Positions 18,334 to 25,426 of a stretch of DNA of 64,000 bases are shown here, one piece after another. The notes under the pieces were generated by a model that ran no database searches, had not been told where the DNA came from, and was given only the letters and a program-made list of their open reading frames with translations. The stretch spans positions 807,406 to 871,405 of the forward strand of contig NZ_VMBP01000001.1 of assembly GCF_007559435.1 (NCBI RefSeq). Reading direction: 5' to 3'. Numbering within the stretch: position 1 is the first letter of the stretch; every line of letters starts with the position of its first letter. Made by a program: the position numbers and the translations under genes. This DNA is from Ancylobacter moscoviensis (GTDB lineage Bacteria; Pseudomonadota; Alphaproteobacteria; Rhizobiales; Xanthobacteraceae).

Positions 18334-19197
18334 ATGAACCGCGTGCTCACCGTCGCTGCCGTGCCCATCGGGCCGGCCGGCCGCGATCCCGCGCCGCAAT
18401 GGCGGGAGGCGGAGGCCGGCATCGCCGCCGCCGCCCGTGCCGGCGCGATGCTTGCCGTTCTGCCCGAGCTGTTCGCCCATCCCTATGTAGCCGGCGAAGC
18501 ACCGGAGGCATGGGCCGATCTGGCGGAAGCGGAGGACGGGCCCACGGTCTCGCGGATGCGCGATGTCGCGACGACGCACGGCATCGCCGTGCTGTTCGGG
18601 CTGGCGCTCCGCCATGACGAGGGGCTGCCCTGCAACGCGGCGCTGCTTGCCCATGCGGACGGGCGGATCGAACGGGCCGCCGTCAAGGTCCACCTGCCGC
18701 CCGCGGGCATGGGCGAGCGTTTCGGCGAGGCGGATCACTTCGCGCCCGGTCCGCCGGAGATCGGCTCGGTAGCGATCGGCGCGCTGCGGGTGGCGGCGCT
18801 CGTCTGCTACGACCGCCGCTTTCCCGAATGCTGGCGCGCTGCCGCCGCCTCGGGCGCCGATCTGGTCGCGGTTCTCGTGGGTGGGCCGGCGCCGGGCGAC
18901 CCGGAGGGGCTTTTCGCCGCCGAGCTTCGGGCGAGCGCCCGCGCCAACGCCGTCTATGCGTTGGCGGCGTCGCGCTACGGCACCGAGACGGTCTCCGGCC
19001 GCCCGGTGAACCATGACGGCGAGACCCTCGCCTTCGGCCCGGACGGGGATTTCATCGCCGGCCTGCCGCAAGGCGACGCCCGGCCCCTCCTTCTCTCCAT
19101 CGACCCGGAGCGCATCGCCCGCGCCCGGCAGACCAATGCCACGGCACGGCGCCTGCGCCTGCCCTTACAGTCCAAGGAAGCATCATGGCTGAACTGA
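18334..19197 (+). CDS. Carbon-nitrogen hydrolase (nitrilase superfamily), possible N-carbamoyl amidase
   Basis: The 287-residue protein has the complete Glu-Lys-Cys triad of the superfamily: E45 in VLPELFAHP, K118 in AAVKVHLPP and C158 in ALVCYDRRFPE. Family members hydrolyse amides, nitriles, or N-carbamoyl amino acids and beta-ureidopropionate. It starts 6 bp after the importer ATPase and overlaps the next gene, so it belongs to the transport operon. As the step after a hydantoinase, N-carbamoyl amino acid hydrolysis is an attractive role, but the nitrilase branch cannot be fixed by eye. Confidence 0.82.
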   Translation: MNRVLTVAAVPIGPAGRDPAPQWREAEAGIAAAARAGAMLAVLPELFAHPYVAGEAPEAWADLAEAEDGPTVSRMRDVATTHGIAVLFGLALRHDEGLPCNAALLAHADGRIERAAVKVHLPPAGMGERFGEADHFAPGPPEIGSVAIGALRVAALVCYDRRFPECWRAAAASGADLVAVLVGGPAPGDPEGLFAAELRASARANAVYALAASRYGTETVSGRPVNHDGETLAFGPDGDFIAGLPQGDARPLLLSIDPERIARARQTNATARRLRLPLQSKEASWLN

Positions 19198-20726
19198 TCG
19201 TCCAGGCCCGCTGGGTCGTCACCGGCATCAAGGATCGCTCTACGCCGATCGTCATCGAGGACGGCGCGGTGCTGTCGCGTGACGGCGTGATCGTCGCGAC
19301 GGGCGCGCTGGAGGAGATGCAGAAGCTCGCCCCGACGGCCGAGACCCGCAAGTACCCCGACCATGCCATGCTGCCGGGCTTCGTCAACAGCCATCACCAT
19401 GTCGGCATGACGCCCCTCCAGCTCGGCTCGCCCGACCATGCGCTGGAGCTGTGGTTCGCCAGCCGCCTGCCGGCGCGGCGACTCGACCTGACGCTCGACA
19501 CGCTCTACTCCGCCTTCGAGATGATCGCTTCCGGCATCACCACGGTGCAGCACATCCATGGCTGGATGCCGGGCGGCTATGAGGCGATCCACGGCGCGGC
19601 GAGCAAGGTGCTGGGCGCCTATCGCGCGCTCGGCATGCGCGCCTCCTACTGCTACGCGGTGCGCGAGCAGAACCGCCTCGTCTACGAGGCCGACGAGGAT
19701 TTCTGCGCCCGGCTGCCGGCGGAGCTCGGCGAGAAGCTCGCCCGGCACCTGAAGGCGCAGGCCATGCCCTTCGACGATTTCCTCAAGCTGTTCGACCAGC
19801 TCACGGCCGAGAACGCCGGCCAGAGCCTCACCCGCATCCAGCTGGCGCCGGCGAACCTGCACTGGTGCACGGATGAGGGGCTTCAGGCGCTCGACGCCAA
19901 GGCGAAGGCCGCCGGCGTGCCGATGCACATGCATCTGCTGGAGACGATCTACCAGAAGGAATATGCCCGCCGCCGCACCGGCAAGACGGCGCTGCGCCAT
20001 CTCCACGATCTCGGGGTGCTCGGCCCGCACATGACGCTCGGCCACGGCGTGTGGCTGAACGAGGAGGATATCGATATCGTCGCCGACACCGGCACCTGCA
20101 TCTGCCACAACTGCTCCTCCAACTTCCGCCTGCGCTCGGGCCTCGCCCCGCTCAACAGGTGGGAGGCGAAGGGCATCAATGTCGGCATGGGGCTCGACGA
20201 GGCGGGCATCAACGACGACCGCGACATGCTCTCCGAGCTGCGCCTCGCGCTGCGCGTACATCGCGTGCCGGGCATGGAGGACGCGGACGTGCCGACCTGC
20301 CCGCAGGTGGTGAAGATGGCGACCGAGGCGGGCGCCATGACCACCGCCTTCGGCGCCTCCATCGGCCGGCTTGACGAGGGGCGGTTCTTCGACGCGGCGC
20401 TGATCAACTGGACCAAGGCGACCTATCCCTTCCAGGATCCTGATATCCCGATGCTCGACGCGCTGGTGCAGCGCGCCAAGACCGGGGCGGTCGACGCCGT
20501 CTTCATCAATGGCGAGGTCGTCTACGAGGACGGGCGCTTCACCAAGGTGGATCGCGACGCGGTGCTGGCGGAGATCGCCGATACGCTCGCCACGCCGCGC
20601 AGCGCCGACGAAGTTGCCCGTCGGGAACTCGGCCTCGCCGTGTTCCCCCATGTGAAGAAGTTCTACGAGGGCTATCTGCCCGAGGCCGAACCGACCCCCT
20701 TCTACGCGAATTCGGCCAGGATTTAA
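19185..20726 (+). CDS. Aminohydrolase of the TRZ/ATZ/guanine deaminase group
   Basis: Single-metal amidohydrolase of 513 residues. The ligands are visible: the HxH pair in FVNSHHHVGMT, a histidine in VPMHMHLLE, one in MTLGHGVWL and the aspartate in MGLDEAGIND. The group includes guanine and 8-oxoguanine deaminases, cytosine deaminases and s-triazine hydrolases. There is no carbamylated lysine, so it is mononuclear. The ATG at 19185 overlaps the upstream hydrolase by 13 bases. Deamination of an imported purine or other amino-heterocycle is the natural guess. The exact substrate is open. Confidence 0.85.
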   Translation: MAELIVQARWVVTGIKDRSTPIVIEDGAVLSRDGVIVATGALEEMQKLAPTAETRKYPDHAMLPGFVNSHHHVGMTPLQLGSPDHALELWFASRLPARRLDLTLDTLYSAFEMIASGITTVQHIHGWMPGGYEAIHGAASKVLGAYRALGMRASYCYAVREQNRLVYEADEDFCARLPAELGEKLARHLKAQAMPFDDFLKLFDQLTAENAGQSLTRIQLAPANLHWCTDEGLQALDAKAKAAGVPMHMHLLETIYQKEYARRRTGKTALRHLHDLGVLGPHMTLGHGVWLNEEDIDIVADTGTCICHNCSSNFRLRSGLAPLNRWEAKGINVGMGLDEAGINDDRDMLSELRLALRVHRVPGMEDADVPTCPQVVKMATEAGAMTTAFGASIGRLDEGRFFDAALINWTKATYPFQDPDIPMLDALVQRAKTGAVDAVFINGEVVYEDGRFTKVDRDAVLAEIADTLATPRSADEVARRELGLAVFPHVKKFYEGYLPEAEPTPFYANSARI

Positions 20727-20736
20727 CCTTCGAAGA

Positions 20737-20764
20737 GCCGGCGCGGGCGTGGTCCTGCGCCGGC
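20737..20764. terminator. Bidirectional terminator-like hairpin
   Basis: GCCGGCGC (20737-20744) and GCGCCGGC (20757-20764) form a perfect 8-bp stem around a 12-nt loop, exactly between the converging aminohydrolase and AMDase-like genes. There is no long T-run on either side. Position and symmetry suggest it serves both genes. Confidence 0.55.
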
Positions 20765-20778
20765 CTCATCCGCATCGC

Positions 20779-21543
20779 TCAGAGGGCGAACGGCCCGCCC
20801 CAAGGACGCAGCGCCGACGGGTCGCGTCCTGCGAGGGCAAGGCACTTCCATAGCGTCACCGCGATGGAATCGAGCACGGGAACGCCCAGTTCGCGTTCCA
20901 GCACCGGGGCGATGGCCGCGCCCTTCACATTGGTGCAGACGATCGCCACGGCCTCGCAGCCCTCCTCGGCCACCTGCCGCGCCATCGCGCTGACCGTTTC
21001 CTCACCGACCTCCGCGAAGGAGAAATTGTCCTGCAGGCCGAGATGGCGCTCGGTCGCGCAATCGAAGCCGGCCGCCTGCCAGTTGGCGCGGATGCGCTGC
21101 TGCACGTCCGCCAGATAGGGTGTGACGAGGCCGATGCGGCGGAAGCCGTGCGTCTCGAACAGCTCCCGGAAGGCGAGCACGGCGGTGCAGGCGGGAATGC
21201 CGGTGCGTTCCGTGATGGCGGCGCACAGGGCCTCGTCGCGCTCGAAGCCGAGCCAGGCGGCGGAGGTGCCGTTCCAGCCGATGACATCGACGCGGGCATC
21301 GGCCAGCAGCTCGGCGGCCGGCAGGATGGCGGAAAAATCGAACTGGTTCAGCGCACCTTCCGACAGCGCGATCTCGGTGACGCGGAAGCGGGAGAAATGA
21401 GCGGAGATACCGGGAGTGCCGGCAAGCATGCGCGCCGTGAGCGGCTCGAGCGCCGTGTTCGATGAGGGCGTGAGCATGCCCAGGCGTGTATATGCGGCGG
21501 GTGGAAGGGAAGACACGGGGAGGACCTCGAGGAAGGACGGCAT
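20779..21543 (-). CDS. Asp/Glu racemase superfamily protein, arylmalonate decarboxylase-like (single cysteine)
   Basis: 254-residue member of the superfamily that includes maleate isomerase and arylmalonate decarboxylase (AMDase). It has the typical N-terminus RLGMLTPSSNTALEP. The first catalytic cysteine position of isomerases reads GWNGTSAAWL (glycine G92), while the second is kept in AIVCTNVKG (C203). This single-cysteine arrangement is that of AMDase, which decarboxylates malonates rather than isomerising maleate. ATG 21543 is the start giving this N-terminus. It lies 122 bp downstream of the amidotransferase gene. The substrate is unknown. Confidence 0.78.
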   Translation of the reverse strand: MPSFLEVLPVSSLPPAAYTRLGMLTPSSNTALEPLTARMLAGTPGISAHFSRFRVTEIALSEGALNQFDFSAILPAAELLADARVDVIGWNGTSAAWLGFERDEALCAAITERTGIPACTAVLAFRELFETHGFRRIGLVTPYLADVQQRIRANWQAAGFDCATERHLGLQDNFSFAEVGEETVSAMARQVAEEGCEAVAIVCTNVKGAAIAPVLERELGVPVLDSIAVTLWKCLALAGRDPSALRPWGGPFAL

Positions 21544-21665
21544 GGGGGCATGAGGCCGCCGTGAACAGGCGACACTTAGCCGGCCTCGTAATCGATGCAA
21601 TCGACGTGCCGCCCGCGCGAGGCGCGTGCCCGGAATCGATGCCGGGGAGAGGCTCTGCGGCTTCT

Positions 21666-22484
21666 TCAGGAGAGAATGGCGCCCGCCATCCGGGGCATGA
21701 TTCCGCTCGACCGGCCTTCCCCGATGCCGGCGACGGCAGGCTGCTCTTCGGGGAAGAGTTCCGCCAACCATCCCTCGAAGATGTCGTCCGCGAGCTGGCG
21801 GGCTCGTTCGGCCTCGGCCCGCCCATCCCGGCGCAGGCGCTTGAGATCGATGCCGGCGGCGTTCAGTTCCACCGCGTGGCCGACATACCATTCCTCGAGA
21901 CCGCGGGCGTCGGCCTCGATGTGAAACTGCAGCGCCAGCCCGGCCGTGCCATGGGAGAAGGCCTGGTTCGCATATTGCGCATTGAAGGCGAGGCGGCGCG
22001 CACCGGGCGGCAGGTCGAAGCTGTCGCCGTGCCAGTGCAGCACCTTCGCGCCCGGCCGGTCGAGCGGGGCCAGCGGCGAACGAAGACCGTCCGGCGTGAG
22101 CGAGACCTCGCCCCAGCCGATCTCCTTCACATGCCCGGCGAAGACGCGTCCGCCGAGCGCCGCGGCCATGAGCTGGGCGCCGAGGCAGATCCCCAGCACC
22201 GGCTTGCCGCGCGCGAGGCGGCGCTCGATCAGGTGCATCTCGCTGGAGAGGAAGCGGTAGGTCGTCATGTCCGCGACGCCGATCGGGCCGCCGAGCACGA
22301 TGACGAGATCGGCGTCGCGGATGGAGCGGTGGGAAAGCTGGTCGGTGCTGGCTTCGCAATAGGCGATGTCCCATCCGCGCGCGTCGAGCGTGCGGGCGAG
22401 CGTGCCCAGATCCTCGAAGGCGACATGGCGGATCGCGACGACGGAGCGCCGCCGTTCGGGCCGGTATCTTCCGCTCATCCGCAT
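21666..22484 (-). CDS. Class I glutamine amidotransferase-like protein
   Basis: The 272-residue protein has the class I triad: nucleophile C100 in VLGICLGAQLMA, H188 and E190 in ALQFHIEAD. It resembles stand-alone GMP-synthase-type glutaminase or gamma-glutamyl hydrolase proteins; no synthetase domain is attached. Start: ATG 22484 has GAGG five bases upstream. Longer readings would run through the ModE palindrome at 22495-22520 and are rejected. That palindrome sits right at the expected promoter, so molybdate or ModE control is likely. A role in glutamine or gamma-glutamyl-amine breakdown is possible. Confidence 0.82.
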   Translation of the reverse strand: MRMSGRYRPERRRSVVAIRHVAFEDLGTLARTLDARGWDIAYCEASTDQLSHRSIRDADLVIVLGGPIGVADMTTYRFLSSEMHLIERRLARGKPVLGICLGAQLMAAALGGRVFAGHVKEIGWGEVSLTPDGLRSPLAPLDRPGAKVLHWHGDSFDLPPGARRLAFNAQYANQAFSHGTAGLALQFHIEADARGLEEWYVGHAVELNAAGIDLKRLRRDGRAEAERARQLADDIFEGWLAELFPEEQPAVAGIGEGRSSGIMPRMAGAILS

Positions 22485-22494
22485 GGTCGCCTCA

Positions 22495-22520
22495 TCGCTA
22501 TATTCAAACATATATAGCGA
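22495..22520. promoter_or_regulatory. ModE-type operator upstream of the amidotransferase gene
   Basis: TCGCTATAT-N8-ATATAGCGA is a perfect 9-bp inverted repeat. Arms of the form CG(n)TATAT with an 8-bp spacer match the E. coli ModE site (CGTTATAT-N8-ACATAACG). It ends 11 bp before the amidotransferase ATG and lies downstream of modE, so it probably controls the amidotransferase. A further half site, ATATAGC, lies next to it at 22524-22530. Confidence 0.75.
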
Positions 22521-22559
22521 CGAATATAGCTGCGGGTGCAAGTCCGATCTGTCGCCGTT

Positions 22560-22940
22560 TCAGCCGGTGCGGACCGGGAGGCTTCCCCGGGCGGCCAGCG
22601 ATTCCCTGGGCGTGTTTGCCTGCAGCGCGTCCAGATGCGGCCGGACGGCAGCGGCGGCGAGCTGCTCGATCTCGCGGTAGCGGGCGATCAGCTCCTCGCC
22701 GAAGGGCGTCAGCCGCGCGCCGCCGCCATGCCTGCCGCCGGCCTGCGAGGTGACGACCGGCTGATCGAAGATGCGGCCGAGTTCGTCCACCAGATCCCAG
22801 GCCCGCTTGTAGGACATGTCCATCGCCCGGCCCGCGGCTGAGATCGAGCCGGTGCGGGCGATGGCTTCCAGCAGGGCGATCTTGCCGGGCCCGACGCGGC
22901 CGTCCGGATCGAGGTCAATGCGGATCGACAGCGAGGCCAT
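22560..22940 (-). CDS. modE: ModE-type molybdate regulator, DNA-binding domain only
   Basis: 126-residue winged helix-turn-helix protein matching the N-terminal domain of ModE: KIALLEAIARTGSISAAGRAMDMSYKRAWDLVDEL, a GGRHGGGARLTPFGEELIARYREIE wing, then a short tail. The C-terminal di-Mop molybdate-binding domains of E. coli ModE are absent, so how it senses molybdate is unclear. Its first codons overlap the DUF2478 gene by 26 bases, an operon. ModE-like palindromes lie upstream of DUF2478 (23559-23582) and downstream of modE (22495-22520), consistent with autoregulation. Confidence 0.88.
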   Translation of the reverse strand: MASLSIRIDLDPDGRVGPGKIALLEAIARTGSISAAGRAMDMSYKRAWDLVDELGRIFDQPVVTSQAGGRHGGGARLTPFGEELIARYREIEQLAAAAVRPHLDALQANTPRESLAARGSLPVRTG

Positions 22941-23532
22941 GGTCCCGTGTGGCGTTGACGGGGCGCGGCGGTCGCGGCCCGTGGAGTGTGCCCGCCAGCA
23001 AGCCTTCTGAAGGCGGCGAGGTCAAATCCGGTCTCACGGTTTGCCACCAATCCTCGATTTCAGCCGCATCCGGCCGGGCGAACGTCGCGAGATCGCCAGC
23101 GAACCGGACCCAGCCGGCCGTGTAGATCGGCGCGACGGCGGTGAGGATGGGGATGCCACGCTCGATGGCACGTCCGAAGGCGTCGACGAGGCCGCTGCGC
23201 GTCGATTCCAGCTTGCCGAACTTGGCGAGCACCAGAACGTCGCAGCCATCGGCCAGCGCATTGGTCACGGCCTGACAGGCGGTGGCCACACCGTCGCCGT
23301 CGAGGTGGCAGGAATCCGAATGACGCCCGAGGTCCTGGGCGATCGGGTAGCGCCGGCCGCTGCGCAGATCCTGCAGCGCATGGCCGGCACATCCGGGGCC
23401 GTCGGTCGCGTCGGTGACTTCCACAAGTCCGGCGATCCGACAGCCGTCTACGTGGCGTCGGGCGGCGAAGGTCGCGAGCGCAGCCTGGATGACGGCGCGC
23501 GGCCCCCCTTGCAAGGCGAGGATCAGGCTCAT
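22915..23532 (-). CDS. DUF2478 protein associated with molybdenum genes
   Basis: 205-residue protein of the DUF2478 family, which is often beside mod genes in alphaproteobacteria and has a fold reminiscent of small NTPases. Seen here are an N-terminal beta-strand and glycine turn (LILALQGGPRAV), FAARRHVDGCRIAGLVEV, conserved DLGRHSDSCHLD, and LVLAKFGKLE with later EDWW. I see no classical P-loop. It is translationally coupled to modE and preceded by a ModE-like palindrome. Function is unproven. No molybdate transporter is present in the window. Confidence 0.8.
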   Translation of the reverse strand: MSLILALQGGPRAVIQAALATFAARRHVDGCRIAGLVEVTDATDGPGCAGHALQDLRSGRRYPIAQDLGRHSDSCHLDGDGVATACQAVTNALADGCDVLVLAKFGKLESTRSGLVDAFGRAIERGIPILTAVAPIYTAGWVRFAGDLATFARPDAAEIEDWWQTVRPDLTSPPSEGLLAGTLHGPRPPRPVNATRDHGLAVDPH

Positions 23533-23558
23533 GCGGCAGCCCCTTCGCGCCGGCGCTC

Positions 23559-23582
23559 AGTTATATCAACGAAAATATAGCT
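23559..23582. promoter_or_regulatory. ModE-type operator upstream of DUF2478-modE
   Basis: AGTTATAT-N8-ATATAGCT is an inverted repeat with one mismatch and the same 8-bp spacer as the box at 22495-22520. It ends 27 bp before the DUF2478 start codon, a position suited to repression of the DUF2478-modE operon. Two boxes with equal geometry in one locus support both calls. Confidence 0.7.
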
Positions 23583-23631
23583 AAATACCGGACCCGGTCT
23601 CAACCGGCACCCCGCGCTTTCCGCTGCTGCT

Positions 23632-23874
23632 TTAATGCAGCACGAAGACGGGGCGGCTGAAGTGAGGGTCAACCTTGAGCTGGTTGACGACGGTGAAACC
23701 GCCGGCGAGGCGGCTGATCGTCTGCTCGATGCCGATCTGCGTGCAGCGCGAGCGGACCCGGCCGGTGAGCATGATGATGCGCTTTTCCGGCGAGAGGCGG
23801 ATATCGACGTCGGCGCTTTCGCCGTCATGCTCGATCGCCTCGATGAGACGCCGGTGGAGTTCCTTTTCCTGCAT
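23632..23874 (-). CDS. Small BON-domain protein
   Basis: 80-residue cytoplasmic or periplasmic-surface protein made almost entirely of one BON domain: LHRRLIEAIEHDGESADVDIRLSPEKRIIMLTGRV, then a conserved GG in LAGGFTVVNQLKV. No signal peptide is seen. The ATG at 23874 follows a strong AGGAGG; longer readings add 59 residues of no character. BON domains bind phospholipid or act as partners in stress proteins. It lies between DUF2478 and the porin without obvious operon partners. Confidence 0.7.
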   Translation of the reverse strand: MQEKELHRRLIEAIEHDGESADVDIRLSPEKRIIMLTGRVRSRCTQIGIEQTISRLAGGFTVVNQLKVDPHFSRPVFVLH

Positions 23875-24074
23875 CGCATCCTCCTGTCGGAGTTGGGATC
23901 GGCATGACCCATGTCCGCACGACAGGGTCAGGCACGGTCGCATCAAGCAAATGACAGGTTGTGCTCGCGCGCATTGATCTGCCGCAAGTAGTGACGGCGC
24001 GGGGGGCGAGAGAATCCGGGGTCGTTTCGCGCAGGGCCGCGCGGAAGACAACGCCTTACTCGGCTCGGGCGCTC

Positions 24075-25334
24075 TCAGAAGGTGGCGGCAACCATCAGCA
24101 GCACCTCATGCGCCTTCTGCGAGGCGACGGGCAAGCCGTTGCCGGTCGGGCGATAGTCGTCCGCCCGATAGAGGTTGTAATCATATTGCAGGGTGACGGC
24201 GAGGGGAGCGACCGGCGTCCAGGTCAGGTTGGCGCCGACATTGACGTTGGTCACCCCGCTGGCGCCATAGGCGGCGCGGGCCACGGGATCGTCGATGTCG
24301 AAGCGGCCCATGCCGCCGAAGAATGCGGAGTTCCACCGGTCGTTCCAGTTGTGCAGATACTGGGTGACGGCGCTCCAGCCGCGCACTTTCGACAGGCCGC
24401 CGTCGGCGCGGACGAAGGCGTCCGGCGCCGAGAAGTCGCCGCTTGCATCGATGAGGCCGAGATAGGACACCGCGCCGTCCGCGTAGGCGGCCTGGAGATA
24501 GAGCGTGTCGCCTTTGGCGATGACAGGCAGGTTGAACATCACGCCGCCCTGCACGGCATAACCCCAGTCGTCCGTCGTGCGGCCGAGGCCGGCCTGCGTG
24601 CTCGCCGCGCCGATCTGGTGCAGCGCGCCGGATAGCAGGAAGGAGCCCCAATCGCCGCTCTGGCCGAAGGTGGCCACGATCTCCGGCAGGCGTGCCGTCG
24701 CGCCGTACGCTTCCTCCGGGTCGGCGGATGCGGGGCTGGCGGGCAGCAGGCCGGCGTCGCGCGCGGAAGAATCCTCCAGCGAGACCTGCGCCGCGAAGCC
24801 GTTGCCGAGCTTCCATGTGTAGCCGACGAGGCCGATCTGCGTCTCGTCGCCGATGGTGGCGGGGTCGGTGCCGAGCACATCGGCATTGGCGTAGAAGTCG
24901 AAGAAGGACTGCAGGTAGCCGAAGGTGAAGCCGGCGAAGTCGATGTGCATGTCCCACGGCTGGAAGTCGGCGCCCGCCGGCCCGTCCGACCAGGGATCGG
25001 CGGAGCGCCAGATCATCCGTGCCTCCATATGCGAGCGCAGCGGGCCGTAATCGGTGGCGGTGCGTGCGTCGACCTGCAGGCCGAAGGTCGAAACCCAGTA
25101 GGTCCGGTCGTTCTGGCGCGGGTAGTCCGTGTAGCTGTTGTAATAGCTCTCGGTCCAGAGATAGCCGCCGATGCGCAGGCAGGTATCGGTGCCGGGGACG
25201 TAGTAGAAGCCCGGGCCTTCCGCCTGGCACTGCCGGGCGGCGGTACGGGACGGGGAAGACGGGGGATCGGCGGCGAAGGCCGCCGGGGGCAGCATGCCCA
25301 GCGCGGCGGCCAGCCCGATTCCCGCAATTCTCAT
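24075..25334 (-). CDS. Outer-membrane porin, alphaproteobacterial type
   Basis: 419-residue porin. The signal peptide (MRIAGIGLAAALGMLPPAAFA, cut after AFA) precedes a mature start with paired cysteines (CQAEGPGFYYVPGTDTCLRIGGYL), the hallmark of porin family 2 in Rhizobiales. Alternating beta-strand patterns continue to a C-terminal strand ending in F (VLLMVAATF). ATG 25334 gives a proper signal; earlier starts add a non-signal prefix. It is on the same strand as, and 92 bp downstream of, the double nitrilase gene. It may be the diffusion pore of the amide system, as FmdC is in Methylophilus. That is inference. Confidence 0.88.
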   Translation of the reverse strand: MRIAGIGLAAALGMLPPAAFAADPPSSPSRTAARQCQAEGPGFYYVPGTDTCLRIGGYLWTESYYNSYTDYPRQNDRTYWVSTFGLQVDARTATDYGPLRSHMEARMIWRSADPWSDGPAGADFQPWDMHIDFAGFTFGYLQSFFDFYANADVLGTDPATIGDETQIGLVGYTWKLGNGFAAQVSLEDSSARDAGLLPASPASADPEEAYGATARLPEIVATFGQSGDWGSFLLSGALHQIGAASTQAGLGRTTDDWGYAVQGGVMFNLPVIAKGDTLYLQAAYADGAVSYLGLIDASGDFSAPDAFVRADGGLSKVRGWSAVTQYLHNWNDRWNSAFFGGMGRFDIDDPVARAAYGASGVTNVNVGANLTWTPVAPLAVTLQYDYNLYRADDYRPTGNGLPVASQKAHEVLLMVAATF

Positions 25335-25426
25335 CCGTATCCCCCTGCCGGACATCCGCCGCCCGGCCACGCAAATCACCCGGGGATACTACCGGGGCGG
25401 CCGGGCGAACGGAACGCCGGAGGATG

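Noticed and set aside
22485-22541. N-terminal extension of the amidotransferase (start at 22541)
   Set aside because: It would translate through the ModE palindrome and has no family similarity. The ATG at 22484 has a ribosome site.
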